From a virus, in IMG/VR virus record IMGVR_UViG_3300031276_000002, positions 1-51,594 of that record: a stretch of 51,594 nucleotides of DNA; one strand, given 5' to 3'. This document shows, piece after piece, positions 15,268 through 22,109 of this stretch (positions are counted from its first letter, which is position 1; the number at the start of each line of letters is the position of its first letter). The translations under genes were made by a program, and so were the position numbers. The notes beneath the pieces are model-generated. The model worked only from the letters and a program-made list of their open reading frames with translations. It was not told the DNA's origin and did not search any database.

Positions 15268-16869
15268 ATGATTAAATTAAGACAGTATCAAAAAGAAGCA
15301 GTCAAATCAGTTCTTAATTATTTTAAAACAAAAAAAGGAAATCCTATAGTAGCTTTACCAACTGGAACTGGTAAGAGTCTTATAATTGCTGCTTTAATTA
15401 GATACTATACAGAGCATTTATTAAATAAAAGAGTATTAATACTTACTCATGTAAAAGAGTTGCTAGAACAAAATGCAAAAACAACAAATAGTTTTTGTAA
15501 CAATCCTGATATTGGATTTTATTCCGCAGGTTTAAATAAACGAGATATTTTTCAGCCTATTATTTTTGCTGGTATTGCTTCTGTATATAAAAAACATGAA
15601 GAGCTTACGCAAATAGGACACTTCGATTTAATTATAATAGATGAGTGCCATCTTGTTCCTGATAATAAAAACACAATGTATCGAAAATTATTAAATGAAA
15701 TTTCCACAACATGCAGAGTTGTTGGATTGAGCGCTACGCCTTATAGATTAAATTCCGGTCTACTCACTAACGGAAAAATATTTGACAACGTTTGTTATGA
15801 TGGAACAAAGCTTGATGATTTTAATAGGTTTATAGATGATGGCTTTTTATCGCCACTTATAGCAAGAGAAACAAAACAGCAGTTAGATATATCAAAAGTA
15901 CATAAACGTGGAGGTGATTATATACAAAAAGAATTGCAACTTGCAGTTGATAAATATTCCATAACAAAAAATGCAATAGAAGAAATGATTGAGTTAGCAA
16001 AAGATAGAAAACATTGGCTTATATTTTCTACTGGTGTTGACCATAGTGAACACATCGTTAATGAATTGTGGAAACATAAAATACCAGCTGCAAGTATTGA
16101 TTACAAATGCACATCACTAGAGCGATATGATCGAATACAGAATTTTAGAAATGGTCAATATCGTGCTCTTGTTAATGCTAACATTTTAACTACCGGTTTT
16201 GATTTTCCTGGAATAGATATGATTGGAATGCTGCGTCCTATGTGCTCACCCGGTTTATGGGTGCAGTCACTAGGCCGTGGAACGCGTCCATGCGAAGGTA
16301 AAGACAACTGCCTCGTATTAGATTACGCAGGCAATACAAGGCGATTAGGACCTATTAATGATGTTATTTTACCAACCGGAAAAACTAGAAGTGGAAAAGG
16401 ACATGCGCCAATAAAAAAATGTCCGAAGTGCAATGCTCTTGTGCATCTTAGTCTAAAGGAATGCCAATCTTGTGGATACGCTTTTCCGGTATCCACAAAT
16501 CTAGATGATAAGGCGGATAGTTTAAAATTAATTGCAACAAAAAATAATCGAGAAGATAATTGGATAGCTGTTAACAGAGTAACCTACATCTCTTACGGTA
16601 AATACAAAGATGGACGTGTATCTAAATCGCTAAAAGTAACTTATTTTTGTAAAAATAATATTACCGTTTATGAGTGGATTAATTTTAATTCTCGACACCA
16701 TTATCCACGATATAGAGCAGGCGTGTGGTGGCGACAACGATCTATGAGTACTGTACCTACTACATTACAGGAGGCGCTTAATCGGTTAGCAGATCTGACT
16801 CCACCTAAATTTATAAAAGTTCGTAAAGTAAAAAATTTCAATGAAATCACTGACATACGCTTTAAATAA
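15268..16869 (+). CDS. SF2 DEAD/DEAH-box DNA helicase with C-terminal zinc ribbon
   Basis: A 533-residue protein. Motif I is LPTGTGKS (residues 30-37), motif II DECH (125-128), motif III SATPYRL, and motif VI QSLGRGTRP near residue 340. A CPKC...CQSC zinc ribbon follows around 388-407 and a C-terminal domain completes it. Architecture and length fit RadD/Ssl2-like phage helicases, which unwind or remodel DNA in recombination and repair. It follows the Cas4-like gene and ends the recombination operon before the accessory cassette. No strong ribosome site was seen, so the start is less certain. Confidence 0.85.
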   Translation: MIKLRQYQKEAVKSVLNYFKTKKGNPIVALPTGTGKSLIIAALIRYYTEHLLNKRVLILTHVKELLEQNAKTTNSFCNNPDIGFYSAGLNKRDIFQPIIFAGIASVYKKHEELTQIGHFDLIIIDECHLVPDNKNTMYRKLLNEISTTCRVVGLSATPYRLNSGLLTNGKIFDNVCYDGTKLDDFNRFIDDGFLSPLIARETKQQLDISKVHKRGGDYIQKELQLAVDKYSITKNAIEEMIELAKDRKHWLIFSTGVDHSEHIVNELWKHKIPAASIDYKCTSLERYDRIQNFRNGQYRALVNANILTTGFDFPGIDMIGMLRPMCSPGLWVQSLGRGTRPCEGKDNCLVLDYAGNTRRLGPINDVILPTGKTRSGKGHAPIKKCPKCNALVHLSLKECQSCGYAFPVSTNLDDKADSLKLIATKNNREDNWIAVNRVTYISYGKYKDGRVSKSLKVTYFCKNNITVYEWINFNSRHHYPRYRAGVWWRQRSMSTVPTTLQEALNRLADLTPPKFIKVRKVKNFNEITDIRFK

Positions 16870-16885
16870 CTTTTTTTGCTCTTTG

Positions 16886-16942
16886 TTGTTGACACACCTG
16901 AGTGTGTGAGTAATAATCCTATTATCAGGTGGCAATAAAGCC
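16886..16942 (+). repeat. 57-bp direct repeat, copy 1 (promoter and operator)
   Basis: It matches 19396-19452 with a single difference (16898 C versus 19408 A). It contains TTGACA at 16889-16894, an AATAAT or TAATAA box at 16911-16917, and the palindrome ACACAC/GTGTGT (16892-16907) over the spacer. Confidence 0.9.
16889..16917 (+). promoter_or_regulatory. Cassette promoter with operator-like palindrome
   Basis: A consensus -35 TTGACA (16889-16894) is followed after 17 bp by AATAAT (16912-16917). TAATAA at 16-bp spacing is an alternative. The ACACAC...GTGTGT inverted repeat covers -35 and spacer and is kept in the second copy, apart from its unpaired centre, as expected of a repressor site. 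It drives the IbrA/IbrB-like operon. Confidence 0.65.
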
Positions 16943-16965
16943 ACATATAAACAAGGAGAAATAAA

Positions 16966-17286
16966 ATGACAACTTATTTCGTAAAAATAGCAAATCCGCA
17001 AATGGAAGAATATATTATCAGCGCCGATACTCCTATTGAGGCAGCAACAAAAGCTTCAAAAATGGCAGTTGTAGAGTTAATACCGACTATTGGACAAGCT
17101 TGTAATGATATTAGGGTAACGTGGAATAATAAAACAGTTACACCTTGCGAATCAGAAGACATTTTCGATGGATTACTAAAAAAACAAGAGTCTCACGAAT
17201 ATTTTGACTATGCAGATTTCTGGTGGGATGAAAACGGCATAATATTACAAAACGATGAAGGTTCGATGTTTGGTGAACATGAATGA
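16966..17286 (+). CDS. Accessory-cassette hypothetical protein, 106 aa
   Basis: The first gene of the promoter-bracketed cassette. It has a good site (ACAAGGAG) before its ATG, and the stop overlaps the next ATG (ATGA). The sequence is an acidic mixed alpha/beta protein with an aromatic C-terminal half (YFDYADFWWDE). The family is not recognised. Its leader matches 14 nt of the putative antisense small RNA. Confidence 0.55.
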   Translation: MTTYFVKIANPQMEEYIISADTPIEAATKASKMAVVELIPTIGQACNDIRVTWNNKTVTPCESEDIFDGLLKKQESHEYFDYADFWWDENGIILQNDEGSMFGEHE

Positions 17287-17681
17287 AAGCAAATTTAAAA
17301 ATAGAAGCTATCGGATATAATAGCGATCAAAAAAATCGACTTTGGACACAGATCCTTGATGGTATTTCAGATGGTCTTGGTAAGACAATAAGAATGCCAA
17401 GACGATATTGGGTAGCTGAGATAACTGGTAAGCACCCGGTGTTCAAGTTTGAACGCACATTTCTTAAGGGAAAAACTGACTACAAAACTTCTAATTCAAT
17501 GTCAAGCAGGGGTGTGTTTTTGAATTATATATTGGAATCAGGTCACATATATGAAGCAAGTCATCCAACATCGTGGAAGAGCACGTTAAGATATTTTGCA
17601 ACAGTATCAAACACAGGAGAAATAATCCGACACAGGAGTTATGAAGGTGCCAAAGCGTTTATTGAATCAGAACGTTTATGA
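17283..17681 (+). CDS. Accessory-cassette hypothetical protein, 132 aa
   Basis: A basic, beta-rich protein of unknown family. It is coupled by ATGA to the previous gene and overlaps the IbrA-like gene by about 35 nt. Such overlaps argue that the four cassette genes are cotranslated and act together. No domain is recognised. Confidence 0.55.
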   Translation: MKANLKIEAIGYNSDQKNRLWTQILDGISDGLGKTIRMPRRYWVAEITGKHPVFKFERTFLKGKTDYKTSNSMSSRGVFLNYILESGHIYEASHPTSWKSTLRYFATVSNTGEIIRHRSYEGAKAFIESERL

Positions 17682-18843
17682 CGCAGCTACAGAGAGAATA
17701 CGGATCGTATTTGACAATTTCCCAATGATTTACATCTCATTCAGTGGGGGAAAAGATAGCTCTGTGATGCTTCATATGGTTATGGAAGAAGCTATTCGAC
17801 GAAATAGGAAAGTTGGAGTTCTGTTTGTAGATCTTGAGGGTCAATATAAATTAACGATTGACCACATTCAGGAGTGTTACAATGAATACTCAGATCGGAT
17901 AATTCCTTTTTGGGTATGCCTTCCGATCCATCTTCGTAATGCCGTTTCACAATATCAGCCACACTGGATATGCTGGGATCCGGATGAAAAGGAACGATGG
18001 ATCCGTACGCCGCCGAAAATGGCAATAACTGATGAAAAATATTTTCCATTCTTCAAGAGTGGAATGGAGTTTGAGGAGTTTGTTCCTAATTTCGGTAAAT
18101 GGTATGGTAACGAAAACCTTACAGCTTGTTTTGTAGGTATTCGAACAGATGAATCTCTAAACAGATATAGAACTATTGCATCTCGTAAAAAGCAAACATT
18201 TGAAAAGCATCAGTGGACAACATGGCTTGGTGATGGCTTATACAATGTTTATCCAATTTACGATTGGAAAACTCGCGATATTTGGATTTATAATACCAAA
18301 TATAAAAAGGCATATAATAGACTTTATGATAGAATGCATCAAGCTGGGCTATCAATACATCAACAAAGGATTTGTCAGCCATACGGTGACGACCAGAGAA
18401 AAGGGCTTTGGCTGTTCCATATTATTGAGCCGGAAACATGGAGTAAGGTAGTTGCACGCGTATCAGGAGCGAATCAAGGAGCGTTATACGCAAACGATAC
18501 AGGTAATATTCTTGGTGTCGGACGAATAGTCAAGCCAGAAGGACATACTTGGGAATCCTTTTCTATGCTATTACTTGAGAGTATGCCAGAAAAAACAGCC
18601 GAGCATTTTAAAAATAAAATAGCTGTTTTTTTAAAATGGTATGAATCGAGGGGTTATTCTGATGGGATACCTGACAACGGACCATTAGATAAACAATATC
18701 CAAGCTGGAAGAGAATATGTAAGTCGCTCCTTAGAAATGATTACTGGTGCAAAGGTCTAAGCTTCACACAACATAAAAGTGAAGCATATGATAAGTATCT
18801 AAAACTCATGAAAAGGAAACGAGCACAATGGCAGCTGATTTAA
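17647..18843 (+). CDS. ibrA-like: PAPS-reductase-like protein of the IbrA/DUF3440 type
   Basis: A 398-residue protein when begun at the GTG at 17647, whose AGGAG is 8 nt away. The ATG at 17641 is only 2 nt from that site. The PP-loop is SFSGGKDSS at residues 31-39, the ATP-pyrophosphatase signature of PAPS reductases and DndC-like enzymes. Length and the following ParB-like gene fit IbrA, first described in E. coli as part of the IbrAB regulator of eib genes and common in phages. The molecular activity is not known. Base composition looks slightly less AT-rich than the neighbours. Confidence 0.8.
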   Translation: MPKRLLNQNVYDAATERIRIVFDNFPMIYISFSGGKDSSVMLHMVMEEAIRRNRKVGVLFVDLEGQYKLTIDHIQECYNEYSDRIIPFWVCLPIHLRNAVSQYQPHWICWDPDEKERWIRTPPKMAITDEKYFPFFKSGMEFEEFVPNFGKWYGNENLTACFVGIRTDESLNRYRTIASRKKQTFEKHQWTTWLGDGLYNVYPIYDWKTRDIWIYNTKYKKAYNRLYDRMHQAGLSIHQQRICQPYGDDQRKGLWLFHIIEPETWSKVVARVSGANQGALYANDTGNILGVGRIVKPEGHTWESFSMLLLESMPEKTAEHFKNKIAVFLKWYESRGYSDGIPDNGPLDKQYPSWKRICKSLLRNDYWCKGLSFTQHKSEAYDKYLKLMKRKRAQWQLI

Positions 18844-19349
18844 AATGGACAAAAGAACATCCGGTGAGCCGCGTTCGATGGGTACCAGCTAAAAAAGTAA
18901 TTGCAAATGATTACAATCCTAACGCCGTAGCGCCGCCTGAGATGAAACTTTTGGCAATAAGCATTAAAAAAGATGGGTACACGCAACCAATCGTTGTGTG
19001 GTTAAATGAAAATGGACTTTACGAGGTTGTAGACGGATTCCACAGATACCGCGTTGGAACTGAAATTCTTAAACTATCACACTTACCTGTTGTTATTATT
19101 AACGATAACAGGACTAACAGAGGAGATCGTATTGCATCTACTATTCGTCACAATAGAGCTAGAGGAAAGCATAAAATTTCAGAAATGTCTGAAATTGTTC
19201 AAGAGCTAGCTAGAAGAAACTGGAGCGATAAAAAGATCGGGAAAGAGCTTGGTATGGAACAGGACGAAGTTCTTCGACTTAAACAAATTTCTGGGCTTGC
19301 TGAATTGTTCAGTGATGAAGAATTTTCAACAGCATGGGAGGCTGAATGA
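18828..19349 (+). CDS. ibrB-like: ParB-like partner protein of the IbrB type
   Basis: A 173-residue protein with the ParB/Srx N-terminal fold: a strand with VPAKKVIANDYNPN, the DGYTQPIVVW helix-strand unit, and VVDGFHRYR, the conserved 'GxHR' turn that binds nucleotide in ParB/Srx proteins. An HTH-like segment (SDKKIGKELGMEQDEVLRL) follows at about 130-150. It overlaps the IbrA-like gene by 16 nt. The pair order PAPS-reductase-like then ParB-like is that of IbrA-IbrB. Confidence 0.8.
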   Translation: MAADLKWTKEHPVSRVRWVPAKKVIANDYNPNAVAPPEMKLLAISIKKDGYTQPIVVWLNENGLYEVVDGFHRYRVGTEILKLSHLPVVIINDNRTNRGDRIASTIRHNRARGKHKISEMSEIVQELARRNWSDKKIGKELGMEQDEVLRLKQISGLAELFSDEEFSTAWEAE

Positions 19350-19365
19350 GCACTAAATAGGTAAT

Positions 19366-19397
19366 AAAATTATTTTTGATTAATTTTTATTTTTTTT
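19366..19397 (+). terminator. Weak AT-only terminator ending the IbrAB-like cassette
   Basis: The arms AAAATTA (19366-19372) and TAATTTT (19381-19387) form a 7-bp stem followed by a T-rich run up to the second promoter repeat. Stability is low, so this is a suggestion only. Confidence 0.35.
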
Positions 19398-19452
19398 GTT
19401 GACACACATGAGTGTGTGAGTAATAATCCTATTATCAGGTGGCAATAAAGCC
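19396..19452 (+). repeat. 57-bp direct repeat, copy 2 (promoter and operator)
   Basis: It is identical to 16886-16942 except at 19408. It carries TTGACA (19399-19404), the ACACAC/GTGTGT palindrome and the AATAAT box, so it is a second promoter, here driving the 19476 gene and the repeat-protein cassette. Confidence 0.9.
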
Positions 19453-19475
19453 GCCGAAAAAAAGGAGAAGAGAAA

Positions 19476-19661
19476 ATGACTATAGGATTTGACGCAATCG
19501 AAATGAAAAGAGTAAATTCAGAGGTAACCCTAAATAAATATGCTGACCCGATTGAAGGTGAACGCTTCGACCTCACCATCGAAGAAGCTGAAGACATAGC
19601 TAGCGTAGATCCGAGTCTTATTTATTTTGAGCCATCAGAGACGATGACTAGACTGATTTGA
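19476..19661 (+). CDS. Small acidic hypothetical protein, 61 aa
   Basis: It is expressed from the second copy of the cassette promoter, with AAGGAG upstream of its ATG. It is acidic with no recognised domain. Its last five codons (MTRLI) and stop lie inside the first 102-bp repeat, which shows the repeat junction replaced the original gene end or was captured with it. Confidence 0.55.
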   Translation: MTIGFDAIEMKRVNSEVTLNKYADPIEGERFDLTIEEAEDIASVDPSLIYFEPSETMTRLI

Positions 19662-19741
19662 CCTCCATCCCGCCCATCACTCCGGTGGTGGACGGCAGTG
19701 GGAGCCAAATTAATTGGCAAAAAACAAGGAGAAAAAAATGA
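19640..19741 (+). repeat. 102-bp direct repeat, copy 1 (hairpin plus ribosome site)
   Basis: It matches 20790-20891 with two substitutions (GAC versus TGC at 19691-19693). It carries an 11-bp stem closed by a TCCG (UNCG-type) tetraloop (19670-19695) and ends in a ribosome site and start codon. Confidence 0.9.
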
Positions 19742-20487
19742 AACGTGCATTGAAAAAAAATAAAAAACAATACTGGGGTGATCTTTCTGGTGTTCGTGGC
19801 GATCTCTCTTACGTTCGGGGCGATCTATCTAACGTTCGTGGCGACCTATCTGGTATTCTGGGCGATCTCTCTTACGTTCGGGGCGATCTATCTAACGTTC
19901 GTGGCGATCTATCTGGTATTCTGGGCGATCTATCTGATGTTCACGGCAACCTAGCAGGCGTTCGTGGTGACCTATCTAGCATACGAGGTGACATAACTGG
20001 TGTTAGGGGAAATCTCTCTTATGTTCATGGCGATCTCTCTTACGTTCGGGGTGATCTATCTAGCGTTCATGGCGACCTATCTGGTATTCTTGGCGATCTA
20101 TCTTATGCTATAGGTGACCTAACTTACGTTCGTGGTGACCTATCTAGCATACGAGGTGACATAACTGGTGTTAGGGGAAATCTCTCTTATGTTCGTGGCG
20201 ATCTCTCTTACGTTCGTGGCGATTTATCTTATGCTCGTGGCGATCTCTCTTATGTTCGTGGCGATCTATCTAGGGTTTGGGGCGATCTATCTAACGTTCG
20301 TGGCGACCTATCTGGTATTCTGGGCGATCTATCTAGCGTTTGGGGCGATCTATCTAACGTTCGTGGCGACCTAACTGGTGTTTTGGGTGATCTATCTGAC
20401 GTGATTGGAGATATGGATGTATGCGAAATAAAAAAAGAGGATAGAGAAAACGGGATTTATATTGAGGATCTTATTATAATTGAATGA
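19738..20487 (+). CDS. Heptapeptide-repeat (GDLSxVR) beta-solenoid-like protein
   Basis: A 249-residue protein with a basic 13-residue start followed by 30 tandem heptads of consensus G-D-L-S-x-V-R (residues 14-223). It ends with a cap (GDMDVCEIKKEDRENGIYIEDLI). The 7-residue period with Gly-Asp and alternating hydrophobics suggests a parallel beta-helix. I recall other phage and bacterial proteins with GD/GN-type solenoid repeats and the same CEI...GI.I.DL cap, all of unknown function. The ATG at 19738 has AAGGAG upstream. The in-frame TTG at 19714 is unlikely. Confidence 0.7.
   Translation: MKRALKKNKKQYWGDLSGVRGDLSYVRGDLSNVRGDLSGILGDLSYVRGDLSNVRGDLSGILGDLSDVHGNLAGVRGDLSSIRGDITGVRGNLSYVHGDLSYVRGDLSSVHGDLSGILGDLSYAIGDLTYVRGDLSSIRGDITGVRGNLSYVRGDLSYVRGDLSYARGDLSYVRGDLSRVWGDLSNVRGDLSGILGDLSSVWGDLSNVRGDLTGVLGDLSDVIGDMDVCEIKKEDRENGIYIEDLIIIE
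19777..20406 (+). repeat. 21-bp tandem repeat, 30 units
   Basis: Each unit encodes one GDLSxVR heptad. Neighbouring units differ mainly at the variable codon, and blocks of three units (for example the triplet ending GIL) recur, which shows expansion by multi-unit duplication. Confidence 0.85.
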
Positions 20488-20510
20488 CGACAAAAACAAG
20501 GAGAAAGAAA

Positions 20511-20801
20511 ATGACTTTTACAGAAATGTATGAAACAGCTCGCAAACTTTATGTTGAAACACACAGACCCATAAACCCAGTGATACGGTATTTTAGCGAT
20601 GGAGATTGGGCAATCAGGTCAGAGCTCACACTGGACGACGCTGTCGAGGCGCAATGTGAACTCGACTCGTTGTATTCGTTTTTCCAGGAAGTTGACTCGT
20701 ATGATCCAGACAGTAACGGATACATACCGAGTGACGAAGACGAGAAAGCGTTTCTGGAGGCTTTGCAAGAGCATGCCACCGAAATCCGCGACGATGACTA
20801 G
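20511..20801 (+). CDS. Hypothetical acidic protein, 96 aa
   Basis: The start is placed at 20511 with ACAAGGAG upstream. An ATG at 20484 overlaps the previous stop but lacks a site. The protein is strongly acidic (SDGDW, DSYDPDSNGY, DEDEKAF) and helical. No family is recognised. DNA-mimic function is possible for such a protein but unproven. Its stop lies within the second 102-bp repeat, read in another frame than in copy 1. GC content is higher than in core genes. Confidence 0.55.
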   Translation: MTFTEMYETARKLYVETHRPINPVIRYFSDGDWAIRSELTLDDAVEAQCELDSLYSFFQEVDSYDPDSNGYIPSDEDEKAFLEALQEHATEIRDDD

Positions 20802-20891
20802 ACTGATTTGACCTCCATCCCGCCCATCACTCCGGTGGTGTGCGGCAGTGGGAGCCAAATTAATTGGCAAAAAACAAGGAGAAAAAAATGA
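20790..20891 (+). repeat. 102-bp direct repeat, copy 2
   Basis: It differs from 19640-19741 at two positions, both in the hairpin stem (20841-20842). The stem CCGCCCATCAC (20820-20830), TCCG loop and 3' arm (20835-20845) again give 10 of 11 pairs, with the single mismatch moved by one position. Confidence 0.9.
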
Positions 20892-21247
20892 CGACAGTAA
20901 AAGAAAGTATACGTATAATGAATCCTTCGACTGAACTGAAATGTAAGTGCGTAGATTCGATAAGATACTTAATAGATGTAGCAACTGAATTCGAATATGA
21001 TTTTGTTATCGTGGATGGACACCCTGTTGCGACCGTGCATGGTGTTGATAAACTAGATACTTGCGGTTATCCGCGTGAAGCTGCCTCTATGGTTGATTCT
21101 GGAATTACAGGTATGCAAAAGATATATCACCCTTGGGACTGTGAGATCGTCGACGGTGAGCTTATTGAACGTAGTGGATATTATCCACAGTATCGATGGT
21201 TATTTGTTCCGCTAAATGAAGTGTTGACAATACTGGACCAAAAATAA
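20888..21247 (+). CDS. Hypothetical protein, 119 aa
   Basis: It starts at the ATG ending the second 102-bp repeat, with AAGGAG upstream. The sequence is mixed alpha/beta with three Cys and a Trp-rich C-terminal half. No family is recognised. The codon choice is more GC-rich than that of the replication genes, in keeping with acquisition by transfer. Confidence 0.55.
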   Translation: MTTVKESIRIMNPSTELKCKCVDSIRYLIDVATEFEYDFVIVDGHPVATVHGVDKLDTCGYPREAASMVDSGITGMQKIYHPWDCEIVDGELIERSGYYPQYRWLFVPLNEVLTILDQK

Positions 21248-21248
21248 T

Positions 21249-21286
21249 TGACACCCACCATGCCGGTCACGAAAGTGATCGGTGGG
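21249..21286 (+). repeat. GAAA-loop hairpin between cassette genes, copy 1
   Basis: The element opens with TGACACCCACC. Its core stem pairs CCGGTCAC (21263-21270) with GTGATCGG (21275-21282) around a GAAA tetraloop, and CCCA/TGGG can extend it. It precedes the 21325 gene. Confidence 0.7.
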
Positions 21287-21324
21287 ATTGACTGCCTGTC
21301 TTGGGCATAACAACGGAGAGAAAA

Positions 21325-21690
21325 ATGCAGAAAGAAACTTACAAATTCAACGCAAGGTATAAAGATGTCGATTTCAAAAGGATCCTCGAAGAGAATCCAT
21401 GTGCAGATTTTATCGAGGTGAAGTGGGCAAAGATCGAAGGGCGTCCCTACGGCGGGTTCGTAATCGTAACCGATTCTGGCTACGAGCGGCTGCGCAAGGC
21501 TGCGATGAACACACCAAGAAGATACGCGAACGCCAGAATTAATCCGGACGGTATCGGGTGGCGTCATGATCCATATGGTAGTGGCGGGATCCGAATCATC
21601 GACAGTGTTGATGCATTTAAGAGTGTGTTTGCAAAGCTCCGTGAGAGGGAGTGTCGAAAGTACGAGATTAAAGTGACTGCAATCGAGTAA
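21325..21690 (+). CDS. Hypothetical protein, 121 aa
   Basis: The start at 21325 has CGGAGAG upstream, and an earlier in-frame start codon lies in the hairpin leader. It is a basic alpha/beta protein with several Arg/Lys pairs and no recognised domain. It is one of the most GC-rich stretches of the window, so probably a recent import. It lies between two copies of the GAAA hairpin element. Confidence 0.55.
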   Translation: MQKETYKFNARYKDVDFKRILEENPCADFIEVKWAKIEGRPYGGFVIVTDSGYERLRKAAMNTPRRYANARINPDGIGWRHDPYGSGGIRIIDSVDAFKSVFAKLRERECRKYEIKVTAIE

Positions 21691-21693
21691 GGC

Positions 21694-21723
21694 TGACACC
21701 CACCCTGCCGACCACGAAAGTGG
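21694..21723 (+). repeat. GAAA-loop hairpin between cassette genes, copy 2
   Basis: It shares TGACACCCACC and the GAAA loop with 21249-21286. The stem is CCAC/GTGG. One T-A pair of copy 1 (21267-21278) is C-G here, a compensatory change that supports an RNA structure. Confidence 0.65.
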
Positions 21724-21747
21724 CTGAACGGATACTAGCAATAGACT

Positions 21748-22017
21748 ATGGCAAACGCCAAATTAGAGAGAATAGAAAATATTAAAATGAATAAAGCATT
21801 AAAAATACTTTTGGACAATGGGTATACTATTACGAATAACAGGCTCATTCACATTAATGAGGCATTAAAATTATCTGGAAAAAAAGAAATCGAATTACTT
21901 GAATATTCGCACGGTAAAAATAATAATGAAATAATGAAACATTATTATAAAAATTGTTTAAAAGTAGGAACTATAACAAGAAAAAATACTAAATATAATA
22001 TATGGGCAATTTGGTAG
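21748..22017 (+). CDS. Hypothetical basic protein, 89 aa
   Basis: A basic helical protein with a possible winged-helix look (LLDNGYTITNN...). The start is uncertain: the ATG at 21748 has no clear ribosome site, and an in-frame ATG at 21787 would drop 13 residues. It follows the second GAAA hairpin. The function is unknown. Composition returns to the AT-rich core style. Confidence 0.5.
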   Translation: MANAKLERIENIKMNKALKILLDNGYTITNNRLIHINEALKLSGKKEIELLEYSHGKNNNEIMKHYYKNCLKVGTITRKNTKYNIWAIW

Positions 22018-22050
22018 TTGACAAAAAATAATTTGTAAACTAATAATCAA

Positions 22051-22071
22051 AAAGGAGAATTTAAAATGTAA
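22051..22071 (+). promoter_or_regulatory. Start-stop element (ribosome site plus ATG-TAA)
   Basis: A strong AAGGAG (22052-22057) precedes an ATG at 22066-22068 that is followed at once by TAA (22069-22071). It could trap initiating ribosomes in the leader of the H1-like gene, or be the remnant of a deleted gene. Confidence 0.5.
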
Positions 22072-22109
22072 TTCTTGATCAACTAAAAAGAATAGGAGTA
22101 AAAGAAAAA

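Noticed and set aside
19640-21723. Resemblance of the inter-gene hairpins to integron attC sites
   Set aside because: No GTTRRRY/RYYYAAC ends are present, there is no integron integrase, and the hairpins include ribosome sites.
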